Source of the DNA: Leptospira sp. 96542 | GTDB lineage: Bacteria > Spirochaetota > Leptospiria > Leptospirales > Leptospiraceae | Length of the DNA stretch: 56,248 nt | Assembly (NCBI GenBank): GCA_029310945.1 | Contig: JARJFC010000026.1 | Span: forward strand, 1 to 56,248 | Direction of reading: 5' to 3' | Part shown: positions 41,007 through 52,600 of the stretch, piece by piece | Layout of the letters: each line of letters opens with the position of its first letter | Numbering within the stretch: the stretch's first letter is position 1 | Notes under the pieces: model-generated | Seen by the model: the letters and a program-made list of their open reading frames with translations, nothing else | Databases searched by the model: none | Told to the model about the DNA's origin: nothing | Made by a program: the position numbers and the translations under genes

Positions 41007-41582
41007 ATGGCAGAAGATACTAACCAAACAGTCGAGGAAAATCAAAGTCCAGCGGAAGAAGTTTCGCAAACGATTTCTGAAGAAGCCATTGAAAATGTAA
41101 CATCGGGAGCAGAAAAAGAACTCCAGGATGCAAAAAAGGAAATTGAAACCTTAAAAGATTCGTGGCTTAGAGAACGTGCTGAGTTTCAAAATTATAAACG
41201 ACGTACCGCAAATGATTTGTTAAATGCTCGTAAAGAGTCGATCAAAAAATTTGCAGAAGGGCTCCTCGGTGCTTTGGACAATTTAGAAAGGGTTTCTAAT
41301 ACTCCAAACCCAACACCAGAAGTAAAAGCATTTGTTGATGGTGTAAATATGGTACAAAAAGAATTTTATTCCGTATTGGAAAGGGAAGGGATCAAACGAT
41401 TGGATCCAACAGGACAACCATTTGACCCAATGATAATGGAAGCAATTGCTTCTGAGGAAAGTGCAGACTACACGGAAGAAACTGTGGTGGAAACCTATCA
41501 ACCTGGTTACTTCCATGAAGAAGGTGAGAATAAACAATCAATCCGTCCTGCACGTGTGAAAGTGGCAAAACCACTCAGTTAA
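41007..41582 (+). CDS. grpE: nucleotide exchange factor GrpE
   Basis: A 191-residue DnaK co-chaperone that releases ADP from DnaK. It has an acidic disordered N-terminus, a long coiled-coil (about residues 30-90, with [14 protein letters not shown]), and the beta-wing domain with '[17 protein letters not shown]' and '[15 protein letters not shown]'. The start ATG is preceded by a strong GGAGG six to seven bases upstream and lies 8 bases after the hrcA stop, so it is in the same transcript. Confidence 0.96.
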   Translation: MAEDTNQTVEENQSPAEEVSQTISEEAIENVTSGAEKELQDAKKEIETLKDSWLRERAEFQNYKRRTANDLLNARKESIKKFAEGLLGALDNLERVSNTPNPTPEVKAFVDGVNMVQKEFYSVLEREGIKRLDPTGQPFDPMIMEAIASEESADYTEETVVETYQPGYFHEEGENKQSIRPARVKVAKPLS

Positions 41583-41610
41583 TTTTACGATAAAAGAAGG
41601 AGAATCGGTC

Positions 41611-43545
41611 ATGGCTAAAGAAAAAATCATAGGTATCGACTTAGGAACCACAAACTCTTGTGTGGCGGTAATGGAAGGTGGAGACCCAGTTGTAATCCAA
41701 AACTCGGAAGGTGCAAGAACAACTCCTTCGATTGTGGCATATACAACAAAAGGTGAAACCATTGTTGGACAATTTGCAAAAAACCAAGCAATCACGAATG
41801 CTGTAAACACCATTCGTTCTGCTAAACGATTCATTGGTCGTCGTTTCAACGAAGCCGGTGACGAATCAAAAATGGTTTCTTACAAAGTGATCCGTGCTGG
41901 AAACGACGGTGTTAAATTTGAAACCGTTGCTGGTGAATTCACACCGCAAGAAATTGCAGCGCGAGTTCTCATGAAAATGAAAAAAACTGCAGAGGATTTT
42001 TTAGGTCATGAAGTAACTAAGGCTGTTGTAACAGTTCCAGCATACTTTAACGACGAACAACGACAAGCAACCAAAGACGCAGGTCGCATTGCAGGTTTGG
42101 AAGTAGAACGAATCATCAACGAACCGACAGCTGCTGCTCTTGCATACGGTTTTGATAAGAAAAAAACCAGCGCAAAGATTGCCGTTTATGACTTAGGTGG
42201 TGGAACTTTTGACGTTTCCATTTTGGAACTTGGTGACGGAGTGTTTGAAGTAAAATCTACAAATGGTGATACACATCTTGGTGGTGACGACTTTGATAAC
42301 GTTGTTATGCAATGGATGATCGATGAGTTCAAAAAACAAACTGGTATCGACATCTCGGCCGATAAAAACACAGTACAACGTTTGAAAGAAGCGGCGGAAA
42401 AAGCAAAAATTGAACTTTCTGGAACTTCCTCCACTCAGATCAATTTGCCGTTTATCACAGCAGATGCATCTGGACCAAAACACTTAGACATGACACTAAC
42501 GCGTGCTAAGTTTGATGATATTACAAAAGCTCTTGTCGAAAAAACAAGAATCCCTTGTGTGAACGCACTCAAAGACGCAGGTCTTTCTCCATCAGAAATT
42601 GATGAAGTGATTCTTGTGGGTGGATCCACTCGTATCCCTGCTGTTCAAAATCTTGTAAAAGAGATTTTTGGAAAAGAGCCAAACAAATCAGTGAACCCTG
42701 ACGAAGTGGTTGCTGTGGGTGCGGCCATCCAAGGTGGTGTTCTTGCTGGGGATGTTACCGATGTATTATTACTCGATGTAACCCCACTTTCACTTGGTAT
42801 CGAAACTTTGGGTGGTGTGATGACAAAACTCATCGAAAGAAACACTACCATCCCAACTCGAAAGTCCCAAGTGTTCTCAACTGCTGCAGACAGCCAAACA
42901 ACTGTTTCTGTTCACGTATTACAAGGTGAAAGAGAAATTGCCAATGCAAACAGAACCCTTGGTCGATTTGACTTAGTGGGGATTCCACCTGCTCCAAGAG
43001 GAGTTCCACAAATCGAAGTGACTTTTGATATTGATGCGAACGGCATTGTTCACGTATCTGCAAAAGATTTAGGAACTGGCAAAGAACAAAAAATTCGAAT
43101 TGAATCTTCTTCTGGATTGTCTGAAGAGGAAATCAAAAAGATGGTTAAGGATGCAGAAGCACACGCAGAAGAAGATAAAAAAGCGCGTGAAGCTGCTGAT
43201 ACCAAGAACGAATTGGAAGCCATCGTTTACCAGTTGGAAAAAACCATCACTGAATCTGCGGATAAATTGGATGATTCCGAAAAACAACGAGCACAAGATG
43301 AAATTAAACGTGGCCGTGAAGCAATGGAATCTGCCGATGTGGAACGTATGAAATCTGCTCGTGATTCGATCCAACAAGTGGCTATGCAAATTGGTCAAAA
43401 GATCTATTCACAAGCTGGCCCTGAAGCAGGTGCTCCTGGTGCTGAATCTGCAAACGCAGGAGCAGGTGCTGGACAAAGTGCGGATGCTAACGGCGAAAAG
43501 GTTGTGGATGCAGACTACACTGTAGTGGACGAAGACAAAAAATAA
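41611..43545 (+). CDS. dnaK: chaperone protein DnaK (Hsp70)
   Basis: A 644-residue Hsp70. The ATPase domain shows the start [35 protein letters not shown] and the '[13 protein letters not shown]' adenosine motif. The substrate-binding domain has [15 protein letters not shown] and the hydrophobic linker DVLLLDVTP; the lid is Ala/Gly-rich and ends in the family signature [14 protein letters not shown]. The strong ribosome-binding site AGAAGGAG precedes the ATG. It works with DnaJ and GrpE in folding and the heat-shock response. Confidence 0.98.
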   Translation: MAKEKIIGIDLGTTNSCVAVMEGGDPVVIQNSEGARTTPSIVAYTTKGETIVGQFAKNQAITNAVNTIRSAKRFIGRRFNEAGDESKMVSYKVIRAGNDGVKFETVAGEFTPQEIAARVLMKMKKTAEDFLGHEVTKAVVTVPAYFNDEQRQATKDAGRIAGLEVERIINEPTAAALAYGFDKKKTSAKIAVYDLGGGTFDVSILELGDGVFEVKSTNGDTHLGGDDFDNVVMQWMIDEFKKQTGIDISADKNTVQRLKEAAEKAKIELSGTSSTQINLPFITADASGPKHLDMTLTRAKFDDITKALVEKTRIPCVNALKDAGLSPSEIDEVILVGGSTRIPAVQNLVKEIFGKEPNKSVNPDEVVAVGAAIQGGVLAGDVTDVLLLDVTPLSLGIETLGGVMTKLIERNTTIPTRKSQVFSTAADSQTTVSVHVLQGEREIANANRTLGRFDLVGIPPAPRGVPQIEVTFDIDANGIVHVSAKDLGTGKEQKIRIESSSGLSEEEIKKMVKDAEAHAEEDKKAREAADTKNELEAIVYQLEKTITESADKLDDSEKQRAQDEIKRGREAMESADVERMKSARDSIQQVAMQIGQKIYSQAGPEAGAPGAESANAGAGAGQSADANGEKVVDADYTVVDEDKK

Positions 43546-43565
43546 AAATTACTGAAAGGTAATTT
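43546..43565 (+). other. intergenic hairpin between dnaK and dnaJ
   Basis: AAATTAC (43546-43552) pairs with GTAATTT (43559-43565) around a six-base loop. It starts one base after the dnaK stop and may be a 3' stabiliser or processing site that lowers dnaJ expression relative to dnaK. Confidence 0.45.
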
Positions 43566-43593
43566 GCAAGATTAAAGAAAAAGAAGTAAAACA

Positions 43594-44715
43594 ATGAGCG
43601 ACCGTGGTTACTACGAAGTATTAGGCGTTTCGAAAGGTGCCTCTGATGATGAGATCAAGAGCGCCTATCGTAAGTTAGCCATAAAATACCACCCCGATAA
43701 AAATAAGGGTGATAAAGAAGCTGAAGAAAAATTCAAAGAGGCAACTGAAGCCTACGAAGTGTTACGCGACCCACAAAAAAGGTCTGCGTATGATCAATTT
43801 GGTAAAGCAGGTGTCGGTGCCGGTGGGCCAGGTTTTGGCCAAGGTGCTTACACCGATTTTTCCGATATTTTTGGAGATTTCGGTGACATCTTCAGTGAAT
43901 TTTTCGGAGGCGGTGGCGGTGGTAGCCGCGGTGGCGGAAGAAGGTCAGGTCCCCAACGGGGATCGGATCTCCGTTATAATTTAGAAGTCAGTTTAGAAGA
44001 CGCAGCCCTCGGCAAAGAATACAAAATTGAAATCCCAAGGCTCGAAACCTGTGTGGATTGTTCGGGTTCTGGTGCCGCCAAAGGTTCCTCACCAACCGTT
44101 TGCCCCGATTGCAGTGGCACGGGTCAGGTGCGCCGGACACAAGGGTTTTTTAGTGTCACAACCACTTGCCCTCGTTGTAAGGGTAAGGGTAAAGTTATCT
44201 CCAATCCATGCAAAACATGTAAGGGAGAGGGTTTAACAGAGAAAAGGCGAACCATTCATATCAAAATTCCAGCAGGTGTTGAGTCAGGTAGCCGTCTGAA
44301 AGTGAGTGGAGAAGGAGAGTCGGGTCCAAACGGTGGACCAAGTGGAGATCTTTACGTAGTGACCCATATCAAACGCCATCCTGTTTTTGAAAGGCAAGGC
44401 AACGACCTCATCGTCCAAAAGTCAATTTCTTTATCCATGGCTTGTCTTGGTGGGGAAATTGAAGTTCCTTCGATCGAAGGCAAAACCATCCAACTCAAAA
44501 TTCCAGAAGGGACTGAATCTGGACAGATTTTTAGGCTCAAAGGGCATGGTATCCCGTACCTCGGATCTTACGGCAAAGGTGACCAACATGTCATCATCAA
44601 GGTTGAGATTCCTAAAAAACTCTCCAAAAAACAGAAAGAACTTTTGGAAGAATTTGCCCGAGAGTCGGGTGAAAAGGTCGGCAGTGGTGGAAAATCTAAG
44701 TTGTTTTTCCGCTAA
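43594..44715 (+). CDS. dnaJ: chaperone protein DnaJ (Hsp40)
   Basis: A 373-residue class A J-protein. The J-domain contains the HPD motif in [11 protein letters not shown] (about residue 32). A Gly/Phe-rich region follows (about 72-120, '[10 protein letters not shown]', '[13 protein letters not shown]'). The zinc-finger domain has four CxxCxGxG repeats: [24 protein letters not shown] and CKTCKGEG. The C-terminal substrate-binding domains are complete. It stimulates DnaK ATPase and delivers substrates. It is the last chaperone gene of the operon. Confidence 0.97.
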   Translation: MSDRGYYEVLGVSKGASDDEIKSAYRKLAIKYHPDKNKGDKEAEEKFKEATEAYEVLRDPQKRSAYDQFGKAGVGAGGPGFGQGAYTDFSDIFGDFGDIFSEFFGGGGGGSRGGGRRSGPQRGSDLRYNLEVSLEDAALGKEYKIEIPRLETCVDCSGSGAAKGSSPTVCPDCSGTGQVRRTQGFFSVTTTCPRCKGKGKVISNPCKTCKGEGLTEKRRTIHIKIPAGVESGSRLKVSGEGESGPNGGPSGDLYVVTHIKRHPVFERQGNDLIVQKSISLSMACLGGEIEVPSIEGKTIQLKIPEGTESGQIFRLKGHGIPYLGSYGKGDQHVIIKVEIPKKLSKKQKELLEEFARESGEKVGSGGKSKLFFR

Positions 44716-44739
44716 TCATTTGGAGAATTGAAGTCATCT

Positions 44740-45699
44740 ATGGATAAAAAAGTCCGACTCGGAGTCATCGGTACTGGCCATATGGGTCAGTACCATGTAA
44801 ATGTTGCAAAGATGCTTTCCAATGCAGAACTCATTGGAATTTACGATGCAAGTATAGAACGTGCGACCCAGATCGCTGAAAAACACAAAACCAAAGCTTT
44901 TGGAACTGTTGAGGAATTGCTGAAAGAAGTGGATGCTGTGGTCATCGCTGCCCCTACTTTTTTGCACCATACAATCGCAAAACAGGCGCTCAGTGAAAAG
45001 AAACATGTTTTGGTAGAAAAACCAATTTCACAAACAGTTGAAGAGGCAAAAGAACTCGTCGAACTGGCAAATAAGAATAAACTCATTTTGCAAGTGGGTC
45101 ATGTGGAAAGGTTCAATGGAGCAGTTTTAGAATTAGGAAAAATTGCAGAACACCCTCTTATGGTGGAATCGAGAAGGATTGCTCCTTATAACAGTCGCAT
45201 TACAGATGTTGGCGTTGTCCTTGATATGATGATCCATGATATCGATATTGTACTCAATCTTGTTAAATCTGAAGTTGTGGATGTGAAGGCAGTTGGCGCC
45301 TCAATCGTTTCCAAACATGAAGATGTTGCGAGTGTAGTTTTAAAATTTGCTAACGGTTGTGTGGCGAGTTTAAATGCTTCGCGAAGTAGTCAGGCAAAAA
45401 TCAGAACTTTGAATATTTCCCAAAAAGATTCTTATGTATTTTTAGATTTTTCGAACCAAGAAATTGAATTACACAGGCAAGCAAGTTCCACCACACAACT
45501 CGGCTCAGGTGAGATTAAATACAAACAAGAATCGATCGTTGAAAAAATCTTTGTTCATAAAGACAATCCTCTCAAACAAGAACACGAACATTTTATCAGT
45601 TGTATCCTTGGTCAATCAGAACCAATGGTAAAAGGTGAATCCGACATCCGAACTCTCGAAGTAGCATATCGAATTTTGGAACAAATCGGCGGTAAATAA
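44740..45699 (+). CDS. Gfo/Idh/MocA-family oxidoreductase
   Basis: A roughly 319-residue NAD(P)-dependent dehydrogenase. The N-terminal Rossmann motif is GVIGTGHMGQYHV; the family's AAPTFLHHTIAKQAL segment and LVEKPISQTVEEA, with the catalytic lysine of the EKP motif, follow. The C-terminal domain has 'DVGVVLDMMIHDIDI', the usual H-D pair. I prefer ATG 44740, although the frame extends to TTG 44728. Such enzymes act on sugars or their nucleotide forms; the substrate is not visible. It lies 24 bases after dnaJ. Confidence 0.88.
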   Translation: MDKKVRLGVIGTGHMGQYHVNVAKMLSNAELIGIYDASIERATQIAEKHKTKAFGTVEELLKEVDAVVIAAPTFLHHTIAKQALSEKKHVLVEKPISQTVEEAKELVELANKNKLILQVGHVERFNGAVLELGKIAEHPLMVESRRIAPYNSRITDVGVVLDMMIHDIDIVLNLVKSEVVDVKAVGASIVSKHEDVASVVLKFANGCVASLNASRSSQAKIRTLNISQKDSYVFLDFSNQEIELHRQASSTTQLGSGEIKYKQESIVEKIFVHKDNPLKQEHEHFISCILGQSEPMVKGESDIRTLEVAYRILEQIGGK

Positions 45700-45701
45700 A
45701 T

Positions 45702-46268
45702 ATGACAGAAAATCCTGATACAACGAGGGGTAAACTTCTCATTTCCAACTCTAGTGTGATTCAGGATTTTTTCCATAAATCCATCATCTTAATGGTAGAT
45801 CATGATGACGATGGAGCGTTCGGTCTTGTTTTAAATAAACCAACCGAACAAACTATGTTTTCTCTTATCAAAAACCTTCCGGATACCGAATACGCAAACA
45901 AAAAAGTTTATTCGGGCGGACCAGTTGATAATATGTTTGTCACTATTTTGCATAACAGTCGCAATACGGAAGATCCTGGAGTGGAAATTTTGCCTGGTGT
46001 GTATATGGCTCGTAGTTTTGACACAATGGTCGAAATTTTAAAATCCAAAGATATTCTTTTTAGGGTTTTGCAAGGTTACGCAGGTTGGTCCTCGGGTCAG
46101 TTAGAAACGGAATTTGAACGTTTGTCATGGGTAGTTTCCGAAAATATAACTGAAAATTTAATTTTTGGTGAAGACGATCCAGATTTATTATGGAAGGAAG
46201 CCCTTCGCAGTAAGGGTGGAATTTATAAATATTTTGTAGACCACACCAAGGACCCAATGTTAAACTGA
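45702..46268 (+). CDS. YqgE/AlgH family protein (DUF179)
   Basis: A 188-residue soluble protein of the conserved UPF0301 family. Typical blocks are GKLLISN near the start, FHKSIILMVDHDDDGAFGLVLNKP, YSGGPV and GYAGWSSGQLE. The biochemical role is not settled; it was named AlgH in Pseudomonas, where it affects alginate production. It begins 2 bases after the oxidoreductase gene, suggesting co-transcription. Confidence 0.9.
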   Translation: MTENPDTTRGKLLISNSSVIQDFFHKSIILMVDHDDDGAFGLVLNKPTEQTMFSLIKNLPDTEYANKKVYSGGPVDNMFVTILHNSRNTEDPGVEILPGVYMARSFDTMVEILKSKDILFRVLQGYAGWSSGQLETEFERLSWVVSENITENLIFGEDDPDLLWKEALRSKGGIYKYFVDHTKDPMLN

Positions 46269-46295
46269 TCTCTGCCTATTCGTAGTTTAGAATGT

Positions 46296-47075
46296 ATGAA
46301 ACTCAGTTCTAAAAAAATTGTTTTTGCTTCTGTATCTCCCCAGTTTGGAAAAACTCTTTTGGAAACCATTCTGAAAGAAGGAGCTCTTGTGGTGGTTGGT
46401 TCTTTGAGTCCTGAATCCATCCCTGACCACCCCAATTTGTACAAATATAAAATTGATCCAAGTAAACCTGACCAGATCGATAGGTTGATCGAAACTTCCA
46501 TCGAAATTTTGGACAAAATTGATGTTTACATCACAAATTTTGGAGTGGTGAATTATGGAGAAGATGGGGATGGAAACTGGACAGCGTTGAAATCAATTTT
46601 TGTGAATAACGCCATTTCTCCGATTTACACAGTTCAAAAATTACACCAATTATTGCCAGTGGGAGTTCATATCCTTTTGGTTTCTACTTTGCTCAACCAA
46701 CTAACGGGCGTCGGCTATGCAGTTTTCACAGCCACAAAAATGGCTTTGGATGGTTTTGCCAAAACCTTCCGTAGACAAATGGGGAATGGTTTTCATCTGA
46801 CGGTTTTGTACCCAACCTTGATTGAGTCTGATTCTGAAAGTTCTGCTGCCTTTCCTCAGGTTTGGTGGCAAGAGAAACGCCAAAACTTTGCGAATAAAAT
46901 TGTCCGCGTGGTGCGCAGACCCGAACGAGAGGTTTATTCATCCTTTGCTTTTCGAATTTTTGTAAATTTATTAAAAATACTTCCCTTTTCTGATTTTTTC
47001 TGGCAAAATTGGCAACTGAAACGCTTAAAACAATGGAAATCCAATCAGATTTCCCAATCGCCCAGTTCCAATTAA
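46296..47075 (+). CDS. degenerate short-chain dehydrogenase/reductase-like protein
   Basis: A 259-residue SDR-fold protein, recognisable from 'DVYITNFGVVNYG' (the NNAG-like region), 'VSTLLNQLTGVGYAVFTATKMALDGFAKTFRRQM' spread over residues about 125-160, and the following 'LTVLYPTLIES'. The catalytic YxxxK motif is FTATK, so the Tyr is replaced by Phe. The N-terminal TGxxxGxG is replaced by ASVSPQFGK. Nucleotide binding and redox catalysis may therefore be lost or changed. It carries a basic C-terminal tail with hydrophobic patches. Confidence 0.75.
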   Translation: MKLSSKKIVFASVSPQFGKTLLETILKEGALVVVGSLSPESIPDHPNLYKYKIDPSKPDQIDRLIETSIEILDKIDVYITNFGVVNYGEDGDGNWTALKSIFVNNAISPIYTVQKLHQLLPVGVHILLVSTLLNQLTGVGYAVFTATKMALDGFAKTFRRQMGNGFHLTVLYPTLIESDSESSAAFPQVWWQEKRQNFANKIVRVVRRPEREVYSSFAFRIFVNLLKILPFSDFFWQNWQLKRLKQWKSNQISQSPSSN

Positions 47076-47265
47076 GAATCATTTCAGGCATTTTGATTAG
47101 TAACTGAACAGCAGGATCTGGCGCTCTCGATTCGTGCTTAATTTTCGTACAGTTCTCGGGCTCTCGCTTTGAAAGTTTATGTCTAATTGTGCTCCGTTGG
47201 GAGTTATGAGACAAAACAATCATTTGGTACGAATATTGCTTTGTAAGTAAGCAGAAGGTGGCATT

Positions 47266-48690
47266 ATGTTTATCGCTGACTACGGATCCAAAAATATTTA
47301 CGATGAGATGTTCTCCCAAGAGGGTGCGGCACGTAAAAGTTATCATTTTTTAAAAAGTAAAATGGAGAGCCTAGGTGGCATAGAACTCATCAAACGGAGT
47401 AGTTCTGCTGAAAAGGCTCTACTTTCGCTTGGCATCACCTTTACTTTGTATGGTGATGGTGAACAACAAGAAAGGATCATGCCTTTTGATGTGATTCCAC
47501 GCATTGTCCCCAGTGATGAATGGTTAAATTTAGAAAAGGGACTGAAACAGAGGATCCAAGCCCTCAATTTATTTTTGCAAGATATTTATAGCGAAGGCAA
47601 GATCTTAAAAGATAAAATCATTCCTCGCGAAATCCTAGAGTCGAGTTCTGGTTATTTGAAAGAGTGTATCGGTCTCAAACCACCAAAAGGTATTTGGATC
47701 CATATTACTGGCACAGATCTAGTGCGGGATGGTGCAGGTAAGTTCCATGTTTTGGAAGATAATTTGCGTTGCCCATCGGGCGTGTCTTATGTTCTCGAAA
47801 ATAGGGAAGTGATGAAACGAACTTTCCCTGAACTTTTTGATAAACTCAATATCAGACAAGTTTATGATTATCCTTATCATCTTAGATCCATGTTAGAAAA
47901 TCTAACAGATGTAAGTGATCCAGTCATTGCTGTTTGGACTCCAGGTGTTTTTAATTCGGCATATTATGAACATAGTTTTTTGGCACAAAAGATGGGAGTT
48001 TATCTGGTCGAAGGTTCTGATTTGATTGTGGAAGATCATAAAGTGTATATGAAAACGACAAAAGGTCTTCGCAAAATTGATGTTATTTATCGAAGGATTG
48101 ACGATACCTTTATGGATCCAGAATCTTTCAGACCCGACTCACTCCTCGGGGTAAAAGGGATCTTTGAAGCTTATAAACGCGGCAATGTAGCTCTGGCCAA
48201 TACACCAGGAACTGGTGTGGCAGATGACAAAGTGATTTATAGTTTTGTCCCTAAGATGATCAAATACTATTTAGGTGAAGATGCAATCATTCCCAATGTT
48301 CCAACCTATCTTTGTTCGGAAGGACCCGATTTACAATATGTTTTGGATAATATTCACAATTTGGTTGTGAAAGCGGCCAACGGTGCAGGTGGTTATGGAA
48401 TGATCATTGGTCCCAAGGCCACCAAACAAGAACAGGAAGATTTTAAGGAACTTGTTAAACAGGATCCACGAAATTACATTGCGCAGCCAGTCCTTAATTT
48501 GTCTACGGTTCCAACTCTCATTGCCGATAAAATTGAAGCAAGGCATGTTGATTTAAGACCGTTCATTTTGTACGGTAAAGAAATATATGTTATGCCAGGT
48601 GGATTAACGAGAGTTGCCCTGAGAAAGGGTTCACTTGTAGTCAACTCATCCCAGGGAGGTGGTTCAAAAGATACCTGGGTTTTAGGATAG
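47266..48690 (+). CDS. circularly permuted ATP-grasp protein (first copy)
   Basis: A 474-residue protein of the circularly permuted ATP-grasp type (CP_ATPgrasp_2; old DUF404/DUF407). Family blocks: 'YDEMFSQEGAARKSYH', LRCPSGVSYVLENR, VAVWTPGVFNSAYYEH-type segment, 'DVIYRRIDDTFMDPE', and the ATP-binding region 'LVVKAANGAGGYGM' near residues 365-380. These enzymes are predicted to form amide bonds. The ATG at 47266 is preceded by AGAAGGTGG. Followed 8 bases later by an alpha-E gene, it starts a five-gene cluster running off the window. Confidence 0.9.
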   Translation: MFIADYGSKNIYDEMFSQEGAARKSYHFLKSKMESLGGIELIKRSSSAEKALLSLGITFTLYGDGEQQERIMPFDVIPRIVPSDEWLNLEKGLKQRIQALNLFLQDIYSEGKILKDKIIPREILESSSGYLKECIGLKPPKGIWIHITGTDLVRDGAGKFHVLEDNLRCPSGVSYVLENREVMKRTFPELFDKLNIRQVYDYPYHLRSMLENLTDVSDPVIAVWTPGVFNSAYYEHSFLAQKMGVYLVEGSDLIVEDHKVYMKTTKGLRKIDVIYRRIDDTFMDPESFRPDSLLGVKGIFEAYKRGNVALANTPGTGVADDKVIYSFVPKMIKYYLGEDAIIPNVPTYLCSEGPDLQYVLDNIHNLVVKAANGAGGYGMIIGPKATKQEQEDFKELVKQDPRNYIAQPVLNLSTVPTLIADKIEARHVDLRPFILYGKEIYVMPGGLTRVALRKGSLVVNSSQGGGSKDTWVLG

Positions 48691-48698
48691 GAGCTTTT

Positions 48699-49667
48699 AT
48701 GTTAAGCCGTGTTGCTGAATCCGTATTTTGGTTGAATCGTTATATTGAAAGGGCAGAAAATTATTCAAGATTCATTGATGTAAACCACCAATTGTCTTTG
48801 GATTTGAACGAACAATTTCCAAACCAATGGTTGCCGCTGGTTCACACCACTGGAGACGTGGAACTTTTTGAAAAAAAATACCCTGATACAACATCTGCAA
48901 ATGTCATCCAGTTTATGACCTTTGACGATGAAAATCCCAATTCCATCTTCAATTGTTTGGCGAGGGCTCGTGAAAATGCGCGCACCATTCGCGAAAACAT
49001 CTCCACATCCATGTGGGAGGTGCTAAACGAGTTTTACCTATTTGTAAAAGACTATCGTAAGTCGTATTTACAGAAGCCTGAAAAACAAGGTGAAGGTTTG
49101 TCGGTTGATCTTTCTGAGTTTCTGAGTTATGTTCGGAAAAATTGCCAAAGTTTTTATGGTTGTTCCGACGCCACAATTTCACACGACGAAGTCTGGAGTT
49201 TTTCACTCCTTGGTCGGTTTTTAGAGAGAGCGGATAAAACCACTCGTATTTTGGATATGAAGTATTTTATTTTGTTACCTTCTGTCAATGATATAGGTTC
49301 CACCTTAGACTTGTTACAGTGGTTGTCCTTATTAAAGTCAGCATCGGCGCATGAAATGTTCAACCGCAAATACAAGGGAGTGGATCCAAACGACATTGCT
49401 GAGTTTTTGATACTCGATGAAACCTTTCCAAGATCAATCGTTTTCTGTTTACAAGAAATGGAAGAAGCCTTGGAAAAAGTTTCCGGTATGAAAGAGGGTT
49501 TACCACGAAACTTAGCACAAGATGCAACCACTTTGTATTTGAACCGTTTACGATCCGAAAGTATCAAAACCATTTTTGATAAGGGTTTACATGAATATTT
49601 GGATGATATCCAGATAGAACTCAATCGAATTGGATCCAAAATTGTAGAACGATTTTTTACGAATTAA
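48699..49667 (+). CDS. alpha-E domain protein
   Basis: A 322-residue all-helical alpha-E domain protein with the signature start MLSRVAESVFWLNRYIERAEN and later 'SFSLLGRFLERADKTTRILD'. The Arg/Glu pairs in 'RYxERAE' and 'RxLERADKT' are the most conserved features of this family, whose catalytic role is unknown. Alpha-E genes nearly always sit beside CP-ATP-grasp and transglutaminase-like genes, as here. The start follows AGGAGC. Confidence 0.9.
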   Translation: MLSRVAESVFWLNRYIERAENYSRFIDVNHQLSLDLNEQFPNQWLPLVHTTGDVELFEKKYPDTTSANVIQFMTFDDENPNSIFNCLARARENARTIRENISTSMWEVLNEFYLFVKDYRKSYLQKPEKQGEGLSVDLSEFLSYVRKNCQSFYGCSDATISHDEVWSFSLLGRFLERADKTTRILDMKYFILLPSVNDIGSTLDLLQWLSLLKSASAHEMFNRKYKGVDPNDIAEFLILDETFPRSIVFCLQEMEEALEKVSGMKEGLPRNLAQDATTLYLNRLRSESIKTIFDKGLHEYLDDIQIELNRIGSKIVERFFTN

Positions 49668-49669
49668 TT

Positions 49670-52600
49670 ATGAGTATAAGAGTAGCATTATCACATATAA
49701 CAACTTATAAGTACGATAAGTTTATCAAACTATCTCCTCATGTGATTCGTTTGAGGCCAGCCCCGCACACTAAAAACCATATCGTTTCATATTCATTGAA
49801 TGTTTTGCCAGAAGAAAAATTTACCAATTGGCAACAGGATCCTTTTGGCAATTACTTGGCAAGGTTGGTTTTCAACGAAAAAACCAATATTTTCCAGGTT
49901 GCTGTCAACTTGGTTGTGGACATGAAGGTTATCAATCCTTTCGATTTTTTTGTGGAAGAATACTCCGAAAAATATCCATTTAAATACGATAAGGTGCTGG
50001 CAAAGGAACTAGCACCGTATTTAAAACCAAAAAAACCTGGTAAACTTTTAGGTTCGTATTTAAAAACATTAGATATAACTCCAAAACGAACCATAGATTT
50101 TTTGGTTGGGTTAAACTCAAAAATTTATTCTGATATTGGTTACATCATTCGTATGGAGCCTGGTGTCCAAGGAACAGAAGTTACATTATCAAAACGATCT
50201 GGATCTTGTCGGGATAGTGCTTATTTACTTGTTCAAATTTTGAGGCATATGGGACTTGCCTCTCGATTTGTTTCGGGTTACCTTATCCAACTCAAACCAG
50301 ATCAGGTTTCGCTTGATGGTCCTTCTGGGGCTTCGCATGATTTTACTGATTTGCATGCCTGGGCAGAAGTGTACCTTCCTGGTGCAGGTTGGGTAGGGCT
50401 TGATCCTACTTCTGGGCTTTTTACGGGCGAAGGACATATCCCACTAGCGGCCACACCTGAACCTGAATCAGCAGGTCCCATCCAAGGGTTTGCAGAAAAG
50501 GCCAAAACTGAATTTGATTTTCATATGGGCATAGATCGCATAGAAGAAACTCCTCGAGTCACTATGCCATACAAAGAGGAAGATTGGCACCGAATTTTAA
50601 AGTTAGGTGAATCAATAGAAAATAGAATTTCGAAAAACGACATTCGCCTAACGATAGGTGGTGAGCCAACATTTGTATCTACAGAAAATAAAGATGCACC
50701 TGAATGGAATTTTGATGCATTGGGTTTTGAGAAATATTCAAAATCAGAACAACTCATCAAACGCCTGAAAGAACATTTTGCCAAAGGTGGAGTTTTACAA
50801 TACGGGCAGGGAAAATGGTACCCAGGCGAACCAATCCCCAGGTGGGCAATGATCAGTTACTGGAGAGCTGATGGCGAAAAAATTTGGGATTCGCCATATC
50901 TACTTGCTGACGATCGTTATACGGGATCAGCAACCACAGAAGATGCAAGGAAATTCATTAGTGTTCTGACTGCAAAATTACAATTAACTAAAGAGAATAT
51001 AGTTCCTGGTTTTGAGGACAATTTGTACTATCTTTGGCAAGAAGGAAATTTACCGATCGAAACTGAATCGATGTTAAAAGGTATCGATACATTTAACAAA
51101 ATGGAAAGGGAAAGAATACTCCGTGTACTTGACCAAGGGATCAATCGTGAGGTTGGTTATTGTTTGCCAATCGAATTTAATCCATTTTCAAATCAGTGGG
51201 TGAGTGACCAGTGGAAATTTCGTCGTGGTCGAATGTATCTCATCCCTGGGGATTCACCGATGGGGTTTCGAATGCCACTTAATTCTCTCGGTGCTGTGCA
51301 AGGTTATGCATACCAAGAGGATCCAACAGGAATCAGACCACCCAAACTACCGAACAGAAAAGAATTAGAACAAATCAGTGGCGTGCCGTATACAGTTAGT
51401 TATCCTGTATTACCTGTATTTAGCAGAACCGCTTTGTGTGTGGAGCCTAGGAACGGAAATCTTCGCGTATTTTTACCACCTATCACAAGTTTGGAAGGGT
51501 GGTTGAGTTTGATTTACCATATTGAACAAACAGCAATCGAAACAGATTTACCAATCGTCCTTGAAGGTTATGAAGCACCCCAAGACCCAAGGATAAAACG
51601 ATTCAAAATTACCCCCGACCCAGGTGTTGTGGAAGTGAATTTACATCCTTCTTCCAGTTTTGGTGAAATCGTAGAAAAAACCAAAATATTGTATGATGAA
51701 GCCGCACTTGTGCGACTAACGGCTGAAAAATTTATGATCGATGGTAGGCATTCAGGCACAGGTGGAGGAAACCATATCACCGTAGGTGGAGCCACTGTAA
51801 CAGATAGTCCGTTTTTAAGAAAACCATCTCTCCTCCGCAGTATGGTTGCTTACTGGCAAAACCACCCAGGGCTTTCGTATTTGTTTTCGGGTTTATTCAT
51901 TGGACCTACTTCGCAGTCTCCAAGGATCGATGAAGCAAGAGCAGACTCATTGCATGAATTAAAAATTGCCTTCCAACAAATTGATTCGAGTAGATTCACA
52001 CCACCTTGGTTGTTGGATCGTTTATTAAGAAACATTCTCCTAGATTTAACGGGCAATACACATCGTACGGAAATTTCGATCGATAAACTCTATGACCCAG
52101 GTTCTTATACGGGGCGCCTCGGACTTGTGGAAATGCGTGCGTTTGAGATGCCACCTCATTACCAAATGAGTGTAATACAACAAGCATTCATTATGGCAAT
52201 GATATGTAAATTTTGGGAATCACCTTATTATGGTCAGCCGATCAATTGGGGAACAGATTTGCATGACAGGTATATGTTGCCATATTTCGTTTACAAAGAC
52301 TTCAAAGAAGTGATAACAGAATTACAAAATTTTGGATTTAATTTTTTAACTAAAGATTTTGATCCATTTTTTGAGTTTCGATTTCCAAGTTACGGCATCA
52401 CCCATTTGGACGGAATGACACTCGAACTTCGGATGGCTTTGGAACCCTGGAATGTGTTAGGTGAAGAAAATACGGCACAAGGAACTTCCCGTGGTGTGGA
52501 TTCAGCAGTAGAACGATTGCAAGTAAAGATTACAGGTTTCCACCCTGAACGTTACGTTTTGAGTTGTAATGGGTACGAAGTTCCACTACAATCCACTGTG

